Below are positions 26,260 through 34,836 of a DNA stretch of 64,000 bases, piece by piece. Origin of the DNA: Candidatus Latescibacterota bacterium (GTDB lineage: Bacteria > Latescibacterota > UBA2968 > UBA8231). The stretch is from contig JAJDUT010000037.1 of NCBI GenBank assembly GCA_022826515.1, positions 1-64,000 on the forward strand, given 5' to 3'. Made by a program: the position numbers and the translations under genes. The first letter of the stretch is position 1. Every line of letters begins with the position of its first letter. The notes beneath the pieces are model-generated. The model worked only from the letters and a program-made list of their open reading frames with translations, searched no databases and had not been told where the DNA came from.

Positions 26260-27597
26260 TTATAGTACCTGCACCACCTCGCGCACCCCCTGCACCAGCG
26301 CGTCGATGTGGTGAGTCTCGGTCGCCAGCGACACGTTGCCACCCGTCCGCGTGTATAGTCCTCTGTTGAGCAGAGCGAAGAACAACCAGCGGTGCAGTTG
26401 CGCGTCGTCCTGCGCTGCTGCGCGAAAATTGCGCGGCGGCTGTTCGAGGAAATACAGCCGGAATATGGATCCAGCCACGACCACCTGCACGGCGATCCCG
26501 ACCTCGCCAAATGCGACCTGTAATCCCTCAGCCGCCCGCCGCGCCAGTCCTTCCATCTGCTCGTACGCCTCTGGGGTCAGTGCTTGGAGGGTCTGCAAGC
26601 CGGCGGTTAGGGCGATGGGATTGGCGTTGAAGGTCCCAGATTGTTGGATCTGCGGCCCGTCGGCTGGATCGTACAGGTCCATGGCGTCGGCGCGGCCGCC
26701 GAAAGCTGCGCCGGGCGTCCCACCGGCGATTACCTTGCCCAAACAGATCAGATCGGGCCGCACTTGGTAGGCCGTGTGCGTCCCGCCTGGACCGAAGCGG
26801 AAGCTGACGATTTCGTCGAAGATTAATAGGGCACCGGCGCGGGTGGTCGCCTCGCGCAGGCTCGACAAAAAACCGGCCTCTGGCAGCGCTAGCCCGGCGG
26901 CGGTGGAGAGCGGATCCACGATCACGGCGGCTAGGTCTTGGGCGTGGTCGCCGATGATCTCGGCGCAAGTCGCCGCGTCGTTGAACGGCAGCACGACCAC
27001 CTCGTCGAGGGTGTGGCCCATCAGCCCGGCCGAAGAGGCCACGCCTTGTGGCTTGTTAGCTGGCCCCAACTCCGGTCCCAGCGGCGGCAAGTAACTCACC
27101 AGCGCGCTGTCGTCTATGCCGTGATAGGCTCCCTCGAATTTGGCGACCTTGGTGCGCCCAGTATGTGCCCGCGCCACGCGCAAGGCGTTGAGCACGGCCT
27201 CGGTGCCCGAGGAGCAAAAGCGCATTTTTTCCAGCGCGGGCATGCGTGCGCGCAGCACTTCGGCCATTTCCACTTCGAGGACGAGAGGCCGCGAAAACCC
27301 AGTGCCGCGGGCGATTTGTTCCTGCAGGGCTGCGACGATGGCGGGATGGGCGTGGCCCAAGGGCAGGGCCGTGTTGTTGTTGACGAAGTCGGTCAGGCGG
27401 TGGCCGTCGATGTCGTAGAGATAGGCCCCCTCGCCGCGGTCGGCGTAGAGGGGAAAAGGATCAATGTGGACGCCGGTGCGGGTGTTGCCGCCCGGCAGCG
27501 ATTGCACGGCCCGCGCAAACATCGCTTGCGAGCGGGGATTGCGCACTGCGTACGCGGCGATTTCCTCGTCGAGCAAAGCCTTGATTTCTCGTGCCAT
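26260..27597 (-). CDS. Class III PLP-dependent aminotransferase (glutamate-1-semialdehyde aminomutase-like)
   Basis: The 445-residue protein shows the class III pattern: GNTRTGVHIDPFPLYADRGE, DGHRLTDFVNNNTALPLGHA, RFCSSGTEAVLNALRVARAH (PLP phosphate loop), LIFDEIVSFR (Asp holding the pyridine N) and LICLGKVIAGGTPGAAFGGR (PLP Lys). The Gly-rich stretch after the Lys and the opening block are closest to HemL-type aminomutases. No other haem genes are nearby, so a different amino-sugar or keto-acid transamination is equally possible. Confidence 0.87.
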   Translation of the reverse strand: MAREIKALLDEEIAAYAVRNPRSQAMFARAVQSLPGGNTRTGVHIDPFPLYADRGEGAYLYDIDGHRLTDFVNNNTALPLGHAHPAIVAALQEQIARGTGFSRPLVLEVEMAEVLRARMPALEKMRFCSSGTEAVLNALRVARAHTGRTKVAKFEGAYHGIDDSALVSYLPPLGPELGPANKPQGVASSAGLMGHTLDEVVVLPFNDAATCAEIIGDHAQDLAAVIVDPLSTAAGLALPEAGFLSSLREATTRAGALLIFDEIVSFRFGPGGTHTAYQVRPDLICLGKVIAGGTPGAAFGGRADAMDLYDPADGPQIQQSGTFNANPIALTAGLQTLQALTPEAYEQMEGLARRAAEGLQVAFGEVGIAVQVVVAGSIFRLYFLEQPPRNFRAAAQDDAQLHRWLFFALLNRGLYTRTGGNVSLATETHHIDALVQGVREVVQVL

Positions 27598-27666
27598 GGT
27601 TCATCCTTGCCGTGAAGGGAGTGCGAATTTCGCTGTGCGAAGGGAAGGGTGCTGGAGGGAAAGTAG

Positions 27667-27744
27667 TGGTCGGGGTGGTCGGATTCGAACCGACGACATC
27701 CTGCTCCCAAAGCAGGTGCGCTGACCGGACTGCGCCACACCCCG
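27667..27744 (-). tRNA. tRNA-Pro (anticodon TGG)
   Basis: The minus strand gives acceptor CGGGGTG (27744-27738) pairing with CACCCCG (27677-27671). The anticodon arm is CCTGC-TTTGGGA-GCAGG, so the anticodon is TGG. The T arm is GTCGG-TTCGAAT-CCGAC. An encoded CCA follows the discriminator A. Confidence 0.95.
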
Positions 27745-27788
27745 ACTCACTGCAAAAAATAGAGATAGCTATAGACGATGGCAACGGC

Positions 27789-28604
27789 TCAAGGGCGGTG
27801 GGCGTTGATGGCGTCGCGCAGGGTTAGGGTCGCCTGCCGCGCCGCAGCCACGAAATCGCTGTCTTGGGAGGCGTAGAGGATGCCGCGCGAGGAGTTTATG
27901 AGGATGCCCGCTCCGTGGGCGTCGCAGCCGTTTTTGACCGCTAGCTCTATAGAGCCGCCTTGTGCGCCGACACCGGGCATTAGCAAGGGTATGTCCGGCG
28001 CTAGGGAGCGGAAGTGAGTCAGGTGCTCGGGTTGGGTCGCGCCGACGACTAGGCCGATGTTGTTGGCCGCGTTCCACTCGTGGGCCTTGGCAATGACGCG
28101 CTCGTATAGGGGCCGATTGCCCATGAGCTGTTTTTCAAAGTCGTCGGCACCAGGGTTGGAGGTCAGGCAGACGAGAAAGGTGGTGCGGTTTTGGTACGCG
28201 GTGAAAGGCTCGACGCAGTCGTGGCCCATATAGGGATTCACCGTCAGCGCGTCGCAGCCGAGGACCTCGTAGAAGGTGCGGGCATATTGCGCGGCTACAT
28301 TGCCCATGTCGCCGACCTTGGCGTCGATGAGCACCGGGATGTCTGCGGGGATGTGGTCGAGGGTGCGTTGGAGCGTGGCAAAGCCGTCTGCGCCGAGGGC
28401 GTTGTAGAAAGCGAAGTTGGGCTTGTAGCAGCAGACGAGGTCGCAGGTGGCGTCGATGATTTGCTGGTTGAAGTAGAGGACCGGATCGGCTTTAGCGCGG
28501 ACGCTGACGGGCAACTGCGCGGGATCGGTATCTAGCCCGACGCAGACCAGCGAGTTATTCTTGGAGATCGCTTGGTTCCATTTCTCCGTAAAACTCAAAC
28601 TCAT
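27789..28604 (-). CDS. pyrF: Orotidine 5'-phosphate decarboxylase (type 2)
   Basis: The 271-residue protein has LVCVGLDTDP at the N-terminus, YKPNFAFYNALG and IPVLIDAKVGDMGNVAAQYA. The last holds the catalytic Asp-x-Lys-x-x-Asp, in the longer type 2 form. ALTVNPYMGHDCVEPF and MPGVGAQGG (phosphate loop) follow. It catalyses the last step of UMP synthesis. AAGGAATGG precedes the ATG at 28604. The start lies 50 bases inside the 3' end of the upstream LPP20-like gene, so translation may be coupled. Confidence 0.93.
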   Translation of the reverse strand: MSLSFTEKWNQAISKNNSLVCVGLDTDPAQLPVSVRAKADPVLYFNQQIIDATCDLVCCYKPNFAFYNALGADGFATLQRTLDHIPADIPVLIDAKVGDMGNVAAQYARTFYEVLGCDALTVNPYMGHDCVEPFTAYQNRTTFLVCLTSNPGADDFEKQLMGNRPLYERVIAKAHEWNAANNIGLVVGATQPEHLTHFRSLAPDIPLLMPGVGAQGGSIELAVKNGCDAHGAGILINSSRGILYASQDSDFVAAARQATLTLRDAINAHRP

Positions 28605-29808
28605 TTTCCATTCCTTCTAAGATGAAAGTGTCCGTATAGGTAGAATCGAAATAGGCGTCATCGAAGGCCGCTGGCGCGGGGCCAAGTAGGAAGGTCACCC
28701 GGCCTTGGCGCAAGAAGTCGCCGACCTCGTCGGCTTGCAGCACTTGGACGGCATCAAAGTTGTCGAGGACGGCGTCGCCCGAGTAGCGGCCAGCCGTGCC
28801 TGTGGCCCTGACGACGAAAGGGTTGGCCCCCTCGCCGCCGAGCCGTTCGCTGGTGTAAGCGCGGTTGATGTCGTCTTCGTAACCCGCGACTCCGTAATCC
28901 GTGGCGAGGTTGTGGTCCACGGTGGCCGCGCCGTGAATCACATGCCCAGCCGTGCTGAGCAGCCTCGGCGCGATGCTCGGTTGCAGCCCGAGACCGCGGA
29001 CGTCGACGAGCAGGCCGGTATAGGGTGCCGCGGGGATGAAAAACACGAGTTCGTCTGCCGCGAGTGAATCGGCGGTAGGGGGCGTCGTCAGCGAGTCGGG
29101 GGTGTTCACTGCGAGTGAATCAGAGGTAGCTGATAGCGTTAGGGAATCGGTGGTCGCGGACACTGCGAGCGAGTCGAAGGTAGCTGGCGTCGTCAGCGAA
29201 TCGGCACTGACTAGTACTGCGAGCGAGTCGGTGGCGGGTGCTGCTAGCGAATCGGCGACGACTGGCACTGCGAGTGAATCGGCTATGGCCAGCATCAGCG
29301 AATCGGCGCTGACTGGTGCTGTTAGTGAATCGGCGGTCGTTGGTACTGAGGGGGAGTCGTCGAAGTAACTGAGGTCGTGTGATCTTGGGTCTATAGGCTC
29401 GACTTGAGGTAGTGCCGCCGCCGCGAAATCGCCTAGCAGAAGCAGTCGCACGGCGATGCGATAGCGTCCTTGGTCTTCGCTTTGCGAACCAATGGCCACG
29501 CGGACGAGGTCTTGAAAATCGCGATCGAAGCCAGCGTCTTGCAGTTGGGTGTCGGCGTTGAGGTGCACTTGGCCGATGAGTGTGCGCATGTTGCGGAAGG
29601 CCGCGTCTCGGGCATTGCGCAACCCGTGGAGCCGCTGCTGCACGGGGTCGGTGATTGCCTCGGGCGCGGTGCCATCGCCATAGGCGAAGAGCGCGTGTTG
29701 CGTCCAGTCAATATAACCCTCGGCTAGCGGTTCGATTGCGTAGCGTTCGGGTTGTTGGGCGGGCAGTCGCGCGGCAATCAACACCAGCGTGGCGATCAGA
29801 GGGAACAT
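28555..29808 (-). CDS. LPP20/FlgP-like exported protein with a DSL-repeat linker
   Basis: The 417-residue protein has a signal peptide (MFPLIATLVLIAARLPAQ). The first domain contains GYIDWTQHALFAYGDGTAPE, and helix ARDAAFRNMRTLIGQV resembles LPP20/FlgP-like lipoproteins. Residues about 159-252 are eleven ADSL/TDSL units of 7-10 residues, rich in Ser, Thr, Pro and Ala, a flexible stalk. A second domain follows (YTGLLVDVRGLGLQPSIAP, then APRLLSTAGHVIHG). It ends with an acidic tail that overlaps pyrF by 50 bases. GGAG precedes the ATG. The role is unknown but is likely at the cell envelope. Confidence 0.7.
   Translation of the reverse strand: MFPLIATLVLIAARLPAQQPERYAIEPLAEGYIDWTQHALFAYGDGTAPEAITDPVQQRLHGLRNARDAAFRNMRTLIGQVHLNADTQLQDAGFDRDFQDLVRVAIGSQSEDQGRYRIAVRLLLLGDFAAAALPQVEPIDPRSHDLSYFDDSPSVPTTADSLTAPVSADSLMLAIADSLAVPVVADSLAAPATDSLAVLVSADSLTTPATFDSLAVSATTDSLTLSATSDSLAVNTPDSLTTPPTADSLAADELVFFIPAAPYTGLLVDVRGLGLQPSIAPRLLSTAGHVIHGAATVDHNLATDYGVAGYEDDINRAYTSERLGGEGANPFVVRATGTAGRYSGDAVLDNFDAVQVLQADEVGDFLRQGRVTFLLGPAPAAFDDAYFDSTYTDTFILEGMENEFEFYGEMEPSDLQE
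29053..29334 (-). repeat. Tandem DSL-codon repeats inside the LPP20-like gene
   Basis: About eleven degenerate units of 21-30 bases each encode a ...DSL(A/T)... step. On the plus strand they appear as repeated GCGAGTGAATCGGC or CAGCGAATCGGC blocks. Unit sequences differ enough to be old, but the block could still vary in length between strains. Confidence 0.7.
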
Positions 29809-29820
29809 TAGCTCTCCAAA

Positions 29821-29857
29821 AACAGAAAAATCACCCGGAGCCGCCGGGCCCCGGGTG
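29821..29857 (-). terminator. Rho-independent terminator of rnpB
   Basis: On the minus strand CACCCGG (29857-29851) and CCGGGTG (29838-29832) form a GC-rich stem around a 12-base loop. ATTTTTCTGTTTT follows. It lies directly after the 3' strand of the RNase P P1 helix. Confidence 0.8.
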
Positions 29858-30236
29858 TGGGAGAAGTAAGTCTATAAGCCGAGTTCTGTCCACGCACCTG
29901 AAGTGCGCTGTGCGGGCATTCATCTGGGGCGGCGGTTGCCCGGCCGCCTCGGTGCAGCTTACCCGGGAATCTAGCGAGGCGGACCACCTCTTTTCCCCTA
30001 TTTAGCCTTGCTCCGGATGAGGTTTGCCTTGCCACCTGCGTCGCCGCAGGTGCGGTGAGCTCTTACCTCGCCTTTTCAACCTTACCCAGCAAGCTGGGCG
30101 GTGTGTTTTCTGTGGCACTGTCTGTGGGGTCGCCCCCCCTGGGCGTTACCCAGCATCCTGTCCTGTGGAGCTCGGACTTTCCTCACTAGCGGCCACTGAG
30201 GACTGCTAGCGCGCCCGCCCGACTCACTGCTCCCAC
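29857..30236 (-). ncRNA. rnpB: RNase P RNA, bacterial class A
   Basis: The minus strand contains the conserved 5' block GAGGAAAGTCCGAGCTCC, followed by CACAGGACAGGATGCTGGG and TAACGCCCAG. Near the 3' end are AGATGAATG, then ACAGAACTCGGCTTATAGAC. The ends pair as a long P1 helix: GTGGGAG (30236-30230) with CTCCCAC (29863-29857), continuing with GTGAGTC/GACTTAC. It encodes the catalytic RNA that matures tRNA 5' ends. It starts 3 bases after the zinc-ribbon gene stop, so the two may share a transcript. Confidence 0.95.
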
Positions 30237-30238
30237 AA

Positions 30239-30949
30239 TCAAACCGACTGCTCGTTCCAGACCATAATGGTGCCGCAATTCTCGCAGTAGATGACGCGGT
30301 CGCCGACGCGTACCTCGTTGAGTATTTGGGCGGGCATTTGGTAGTAACAAGCGCCGCAAGCGTTTCTGTGTATGGCTGCGACGCGAATGCCGCGCCGTCC
30401 TTGCTTGCGCTTGTACGTCTTCAGCAATTGGGCATCGATGCTCTCGGCGACCACCTCGCGACTCTTTTTAACTTCGTCGATTTGTTCCTGCATAGTGCCG
30501 AGCTGGCCTTCGAGTTTGTCAATGCGCTCTTGCTCGACCGCGCGGACTTCCTCAAAAGCCTCTTGCTCGTCGTCGATTTGTTCCTGCATTCGCTCTTGGC
30601 TATCAATGGCTTTGAGCAATTGCGTCTCGTGCTCGGCAATGGTCTTTTTGCACATCTCGATTTCGAGCTGAAGGGCATCGTATTCTTTGTTAGTGGTAAC
30701 TACGGAAAAGCGCTCCTCGCGCTCGCGCAGGGAGGCTTTGCTGCTTTCGATCTCGCGCTCGCAGTGCCGCTGCTGCTTGGCGGACTCCTCGCTTTGGGCT
30801 TCTAGCTCGGACAAAACGGACCGCGCCTTTTCTATTTTGCTGCGCCGCAGGTCGATTTCAGCGGGATATTTTTCTTTGGCCTCTTCGAGTGAGAAGAGTT
30901 TTTTATCGACTTCTTGGAGCTTCAACAGTTGCAACAAACTCTCTTTCAT
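30239..30949 (-). CDS. C4 zinc-ribbon coiled-coil protein (DUF164/CT398-like)
   Basis: The 236-residue protein is a long antiparallel coiled coil (residues 1-180, heptads of Leu, Glu and Lys). It ends in a four-Cys zinc ribbon, HRNACGACYYQMP, then RVIYCENCGTIMVW. This architecture is the widespread CdsZ/CT398 family. It resembles zinc-ribbon proteins that bind RNA or secretion components, but the molecular role is not settled. It immediately precedes rnpB. Confidence 0.88.
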   Translation of the reverse strand: MKESLLQLLKLQEVDKKLFSLEEAKEKYPAEIDLRRSKIEKARSVLSELEAQSEESAKQQRHCEREIESSKASLREREERFSVVTTNKEYDALQLEIEMCKKTIAEHETQLLKAIDSQERMQEQIDDEQEAFEEVRAVEQERIDKLEGQLGTMQEQIDEVKKSREVVAESIDAQLLKTYKRKQGRRGIRVAAIHRNACGACYYQMPAQILNEVRVGDRVIYCENCGTIMVWNEQSV

Positions 30950-30980
30950 GCGGCTTCTCGTTTCCTATGACACCGAGCAA

Positions 30981-31009
30981 AGAAAAAGAGTGCATCTTTG
31001 ATGCACTCT
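30981..31009 (-). terminator. Rho-independent terminator after the transketolase genes
   Basis: A perfect 10-base stem, AGAGTGCATC with GATGCACTCT, encloses a 3-base loop (30987-31009). On the minus strand it is followed by TTTTTCTTT. It ends the minus-strand series coming from the VCBS/TPR, Ldh and transketolase genes and isolates the zinc-ribbon/rnpB genes. Confidence 0.85.
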
Positions 31010-31147
31010 AGTAGCTTATATGAGCTTCTACTGGTGAACAAACACTCTGTGTGGCAAGTGAACCCAGTATGTCGCGTCATCAGCAGCTTGTGGCTATCGG
31101 TTGCGGTAGATGAGTCTCATTTAATTACGGGCATTTGGATAAAGCGG

Positions 31148-32095
31148 TCAAGAGAGCAGCGCCCGCGCCGCCTGTGCGACGTGCCCGGGGGTCAAGCCGT
31201 ATTTTTGCAGCAGGTCTTCGTTAGGTGCGGATTCGCCGAAGACATCGCGGATGCCGACGCGCCGCATGGGCGTGGGATGTTGTTCGCCTAGCACTTCAGC
31301 GACCGCGCCGCCCAAGCCGCCGATGATCGTGTGGTCTTCGGCCGTCACTACGCAGCCCGTCTGCGCGGCCGCGGCGACAATGGCATCTGCGTCGAGTGGC
31401 TTGAGGGTCGGTACATGCAGGACGAGCGCCGAGATTCCTTCGCTCGCTAATTCGTCGGCCGCAGCGAGGCAGCGCGGGGTTTGGGCTCCGGTGGATATAA
31501 GGGCGATGTCCGTGCCCTCGCGCACGGCAAAGGCGCGGCCTAGCTCAAACTCGTAGTCGGTCGGAAAGATGACCGGCTCTGGGTCGCGCGTCATGCGTAC
31601 GTACACGGGGCCGGGCAGGTCGTTGGCCACCAGCATACAGGCGCGGACTTCTACGGCGTCGGCCGGGGCTAAGACGGTCATATTCGGCATGGCCCGCATG
31701 ACGGAGATGTCGGCGACTTCTTGATGGGTTTTGCCGGTTTTGCCAGTCAATAGGCCCGAGTAGGCACCGCAGAGTTTGACCGGCAGGTTGGGCTGGGCGA
31801 CGACGACGCGGAGTTGGTCGAGGTCGCGGTTGACGATAAAACAGGCGAAGCTGCTCAGCCACGGCACGAGGCCGCAGGTGGCCATGCCAGCGGCGACGCC
31901 CATCATGTTTTGCTCGGCAATGCCCATTTCGAGGAAGCGACCGGGCCGTTCGCGGGAGATTTTGTCGGCCTTGGTCGAGTTGGCCAAATCGCCGTCGAGT
32001 ACGTACACGCGCGGGTCGCGGTCAATGAGTTCGATGAGCGCGTCGCCAAAAGCGTCGCGCTGGGCCAGCATCTCGCCGGTGGTGGACAGATTCAC
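31148..32095 (-). CDS. Transketolase, C-terminal subunit
   Basis: The true start is the GTG at 32095, which overlaps the stop of the N-terminal subunit gene as GTGA. An apparent frame extending to 32524 belongs to that neighbour. The 315-residue protein has DGDLANSTKADKI, MGIAEQNMMGVAAGMA (Glu that activates thiamine diphosphate) and LTGKTGKTHQEVADISVMRA. A C-terminal domain carries VPTLKPLDADAI and VVTAEDHTIIGGLGGAVAEV. Split transketolases of this type (about 290 plus 315 residues) occur in many bacteria and archaea. Confidence 0.92.
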   Translation of the reverse strand: MNLSTTGEMLAQRDAFGDALIELIDRDPRVYVLDGDLANSTKADKISRERPGRFLEMGIAEQNMMGVAAGMATCGLVPWLSSFACFIVNRDLDQLRVVVAQPNLPVKLCGAYSGLLTGKTGKTHQEVADISVMRAMPNMTVLAPADAVEVRACMLVANDLPGPVYVRMTRDPEPVIFPTDYEFELGRAFAVREGTDIALISTGAQTPRCLAAADELASEGISALVLHVPTLKPLDADAIVAAAAQTGCVVTAEDHTIIGGLGGAVAEVLGEQHPTPMRRVGIRDVFGESAPNEDLLQKYGLTPGHVAQAARALLS

Positions 32096-32958
32096 AGCGC
32101 GGCCTCCTGCGCGGCGAGTTCGTCCTGCGCTTGTTTGAGGTCTTGGTCGGTCACTGGCTTGGAGTGCCAGTTGAAGTCGTTTTCCATGTAGGAGATTCCT
32201 TTGCCCTTGACCGTGCGGGCGACGATGATGGTGGGTTGGCCGCGGTGTGCTTTGGCCGCGGCAAAGGCCGCGAAAATGGCGGGGAAGTCGTGGCCGTCGG
32301 TTTCGATGGCGTTCCAGCCAAAAGTGCGCCAGCGGCTGAGGGGATTTTCCTGCGCGGCCAAGCGGTCGAGCACGCCGTAGCCCTTTTCGGTGGCCCAGCC
32401 GTATTGCTGGAGGCCGTTCCAGTCGAGGATGGCGGTGAGATTGTCGAGGCCGTAGCGGGCCGCGACAAAGGCCGCCTCCCAGATTTGTCCCTCCTGTGAA
32501 TCGCCGTCGCCGATCATCACCCAAGTGCGAAATTCCTGTCCCTTCAGCCGGGCGGCGAGGGCCATGCCGAGGCCGGGCGACAATCCCTGGCCTAGCGAGC
32601 CGGTGGACATGTCGAGGCCGGGGAGGACGCTCATGTCCGGGTGGCCCTGGAGGCGGGAGTCAATGGCGTCAAAGGTGGCGAGTTCCTCAATGGGTAAGTA
32701 ACCGCGCAGGGCCAAAGCCGCATAGAGGCCGATCGAGGAGTGCCCCTTGGACAAGATGAAGCGGTCGCGGTCTTCGTCGCGGGGCTGGGCCGGGTCGATG
32801 TTTAGTTCGGCGAAGTACAGGGCGACGAGCAATTCGGCTGCGGACATGGGGCCGCCTAAGTGGCCGGCTCCAGCGTGGTGTACCGACTCGACGACCAGGC
32901 GGCGCAGTTGGATGGCATAGCGCTTTAGCTCGGCGTGGCGCTCGCGCGTCAGGCTCAT
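32092..32958 (-). CDS. Transketolase, N-terminal subunit
   Basis: The 288-residue protein has the thiamine-diphosphate binding half: GAGHLGGPMSAAELLVALYF, LSKGHSSIGLYAALAL, TGSLGQGLSPGLGMALAARL and MIGDGDSQEGQIWEAAFVAA (the GDG...N-type Mg/ThDP motif). It overlaps the C-terminal subunit by 4 bases, so the two are made together. With the neighbouring Ldh-family dehydrogenase it may serve pentose or sugar-acid breakdown rather than the core pentose pathway. Confidence 0.92.
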   Translation of the reverse strand: MSLTRERHAELKRYAIQLRRLVVESVHHAGAGHLGGPMSAAELLVALYFAELNIDPAQPRDEDRDRFILSKGHSSIGLYAALALRGYLPIEELATFDAIDSRLQGHPDMSVLPGLDMSTGSLGQGLSPGLGMALAARLKGQEFRTWVMIGDGDSQEGQIWEAAFVAARYGLDNLTAILDWNGLQQYGWATEKGYGVLDRLAAQENPLSRWRTFGWNAIETDGHDFPAIFAAFAAAKAHRGQPTIIVARTVKGKGISYMENDFNWHSKPVTDQDLKQAQDELAAQEAAL

Positions 32959-33005
32959 AGAATGTCTCCTTTTTGCGGTTCGTTAAGGTAGAGACCGGCG
33001 CGGTG

Positions 33006-34007
33006 TTAGTCCAGCCACGGGGGCGCAATGCCAAAGGCTTGGCCACACTCGGCTAGGCGCTCGACGTCTTCTACGTCAACGGGTACGCCATCGCGTGCGT
33101 ACGCTTCCTCGTTTCGGTGTTCGGGCGTGCCGGGTAGAGTGACTTCGTCGTACCCGCGCAGCGGGATCATCTGCTCGCTGGCTAGGCGCACTAGCTCATC
33201 GACGCCGTGGCGCACTTGCGGAGCGGGTGCGAAGAGGCCCAAGTCTAGGACGAGGACTAAGCTGCCCATGCGCGCGGCTGGCCATTGCGCGGCGATCTCG
33301 CGGGCGCGGTCGCCGCCTTGGCCGACAAAAGCCCCGCCGAGTAGAGTTGCGACCGCGGTGTAGCCCATAGACTTGAAGAAGGCCGCGGGGATCAGCTCTT
33401 CAATGGCTTTGATCTGCTCGCCGCGCTGGTAGTCGGCGAGGATGCAGGTGGCTACGTCGAGTACTACAGGAGGCCCTTCTTGTCCGGGCAGGCCAAAGCA
33501 CAAGGGCGGGTTGCCGTAGTGGGCGGCGCGCTCACCTTCGTTGCTAGGGTAGTACTGGGGATAGGCCGCTTGCACTGAGAAGCCCACGCAATTTTCCGCC
33601 ATGGCGCGGCGCACGTAGTGTCCCGCCGAGCCGTAGTGTCCAATGTGGCAGGCTGCGCCGACGGCGAGTCCCTTTTCCTTGGCCTTGGCGATGGCGCGTT
33701 CCGCGGCTAGCATGGTCGGCGCGTACCCGAGGCTGCCATCGCCATCGACAAAGACGTGGGTGTCGCCTTCGCGCAGGATGTGGATGTCGGGGTTGGGGTT
33801 GGCCTTTTTGTCGCGGATCGTGCGGCAGTATCCGTACAGGGCGCGGGTGCCGTGCGAGCGCACGCCGCGCAAGTCCGAATTGGTCAGCAGGTCGGCCAAC
33901 TGCGCGGCGTGCGCAGCGGACATGCCAGCGGCGCGGAGGCAGGCCGTGCCAAAAGCGCTGAGGTCGGTGGCGGCAATGCGTTTGAATTCTGTGGGGGGAC
34001 GGTTCAT
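33006..34007 (-). CDS. Ldh-family (malate/L-lactate/ureidoglycolate-type) NAD(P)-dependent dehydrogenase
   Basis: I used the ATG at 34007 (333 residues), preceded by AGGAG on the minus strand; an upstream extension to 34067 would run into the TPR gene. Family blocks are SDLRGVRSHGTRALYGYCR (the conserved Ser-His-Gly), AKEKGLAVGAACHIGHYGSA and DVATCILADYQ. It ends with the LPGTPEHRNEEAY block. Members reduce or oxidise 2-keto acids such as 2,3-diketogulonate, lactate and malate. Its position beside split transketolase genes points to carbon use. Confidence 0.87.
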   Translation of the reverse strand: MNRPPTEFKRIAATDLSAFGTACLRAAGMSAAHAAQLADLLTNSDLRGVRSHGTRALYGYCRTIRDKKANPNPDIHILREGDTHVFVDGDGSLGYAPTMLAAERAIAKAKEKGLAVGAACHIGHYGSAGHYVRRAMAENCVGFSVQAAYPQYYPSNEGERAAHYGNPPLCFGLPGQEGPPVVLDVATCILADYQRGEQIKAIEELIPAAFFKSMGYTAVATLLGGAFVGQGGDRAREIAAQWPAARMGSLVLVLDLGLFAPAPQVRHGVDELVRLASEQMIPLRGYDEVTLPGTPEHRNEEAYARDGVPVDVEDVERLAECGQAFGIAPPWLD

Positions 34008-34026
34008 AAAAGGACTCCTGTGGGCG

Positions 34027-34836
34027 TTAGGGATGGTCGGTGGCCTTGCGGGCAAGGAGGTCGGCAAGTGCTGCGCCGACTTGGTCGGGATCGTTGGCGG
34101 GGGACGCGGCTAGGGCGCGTCGATAGAAATGCTCGGCTTGGCGATAGCGATCCTGTGTGTCGTATAGACGGCCTAAGTAATAACAGGTGCGGGCCAAGTC
34201 GGGATGATCGCCCGTTTGCAGGGCCAGCGCGTTGTGGTACAGGGGCGCGGCCCGTTGGTAGTGGCCTTGGAGGAACAGGTCATGAGCGCGGGCGCGGAGG
34301 TTTAGGGCATGGGCGCGTTGCGCGAGGGAATCGGCCGCGGCGCGGTCGCCCTGTGCGCGGTAGAGGTCGGATAACTTCTGCATGGTCGCCGCGACTTCTT
34401 CGTCGCCTTGGTGCGTCTGTTGGAAGGCGAGGACGCGGTCGTAGAGTGCGGCGGCCTCGGCTGGTCGCTGCTGGAGCCGATAGGTGTCGCCTAACTTGTC
34501 GAGCGTCAACACCTTGTCGGGATGGTCGTCTGGGAGGGCCATTTGCCGTTCGCGCAAGTGCTGGTAGAGGCTTTCGGCCCGCGCGAGTTCGCCGCGCACG
34601 ACGTGGAGTTGAGCGAGTTGGTGGGCGGTGCGGCCATAACGCGGGTCGGCGGGGGGGAAGGTTTCGGCTAGCGTTAGGGCGTGGGCTAGGGCTTGTTCGG
34701 CCTCGTCAAAGCGGCTCTGGCTGAGGGCTGCGCGTCCGGCTTGGTAGTGTTGGGACCAATCCTCGTCGCGGGGGTCTGGCTCGCTACAAGCGATGGATAG
34801 GGCGAGGGGCAAAAAGAGTGAAAGTAGTGCAATCAC
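34027..34836 (-). CDS. TPR lipoprotein
   Basis: The 269-residue protein has a type II signal, MIALLSLFLPLALSIAC|S. At least five TPR-like units follow (about residues 30-260), for example HYQAGRAALSQSRFDEAEQA, YYLGRLYDTQDRYRQAEHFY and LYDRVLAFQQTHQGDEEVAA, in the longer Kinesin-light-chain/TPR style. It overlaps the upstream TPR gene by 4 bases. It is probably a periplasmic scaffold, with partners unknown. Confidence 0.85.
   Translation of the reverse strand: MIALLSLFLPLALSIACSEPDPRDEDWSQHYQAGRAALSQSRFDEAEQALAHALTLAETFPPADPRYGRTAHQLAQLHVVRGELARAESLYQHLRERQMALPDDHPDKVLTLDKLGDTYRLQQRPAEAAALYDRVLAFQQTHQGDEEVAATMQKLSDLYRAQGDRAAADSLAQRAHALNLRARAHDLFLQGHYQRAAPLYHNALALQTGDHPDLARTCYYLGRLYDTQDRYRQAEHFYRRALAASPANDPDQVGAALADLLARKATDHP

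Noticed and set aside
26938..27615. Plus-strand frame of 225 residues opposite the aminotransferase gene
   Set aside because: It is antisense to conserved class III motifs and shows no domain.
32096..32524. Upstream extension of the transketolase C-terminal frame
   Set aside because: It overlaps the N-terminal subunit gene in a nonsense frame; the GTGA overlap at 32092-32095 fixes the start.
33756..34724. Plus-strand frame of 322 residues opposite the Ldh and TPR genes
   Set aside because: The product is Arg/Gly-rich without motifs and lies antisense to two genes with clear families; it is a GC-rich shadow.
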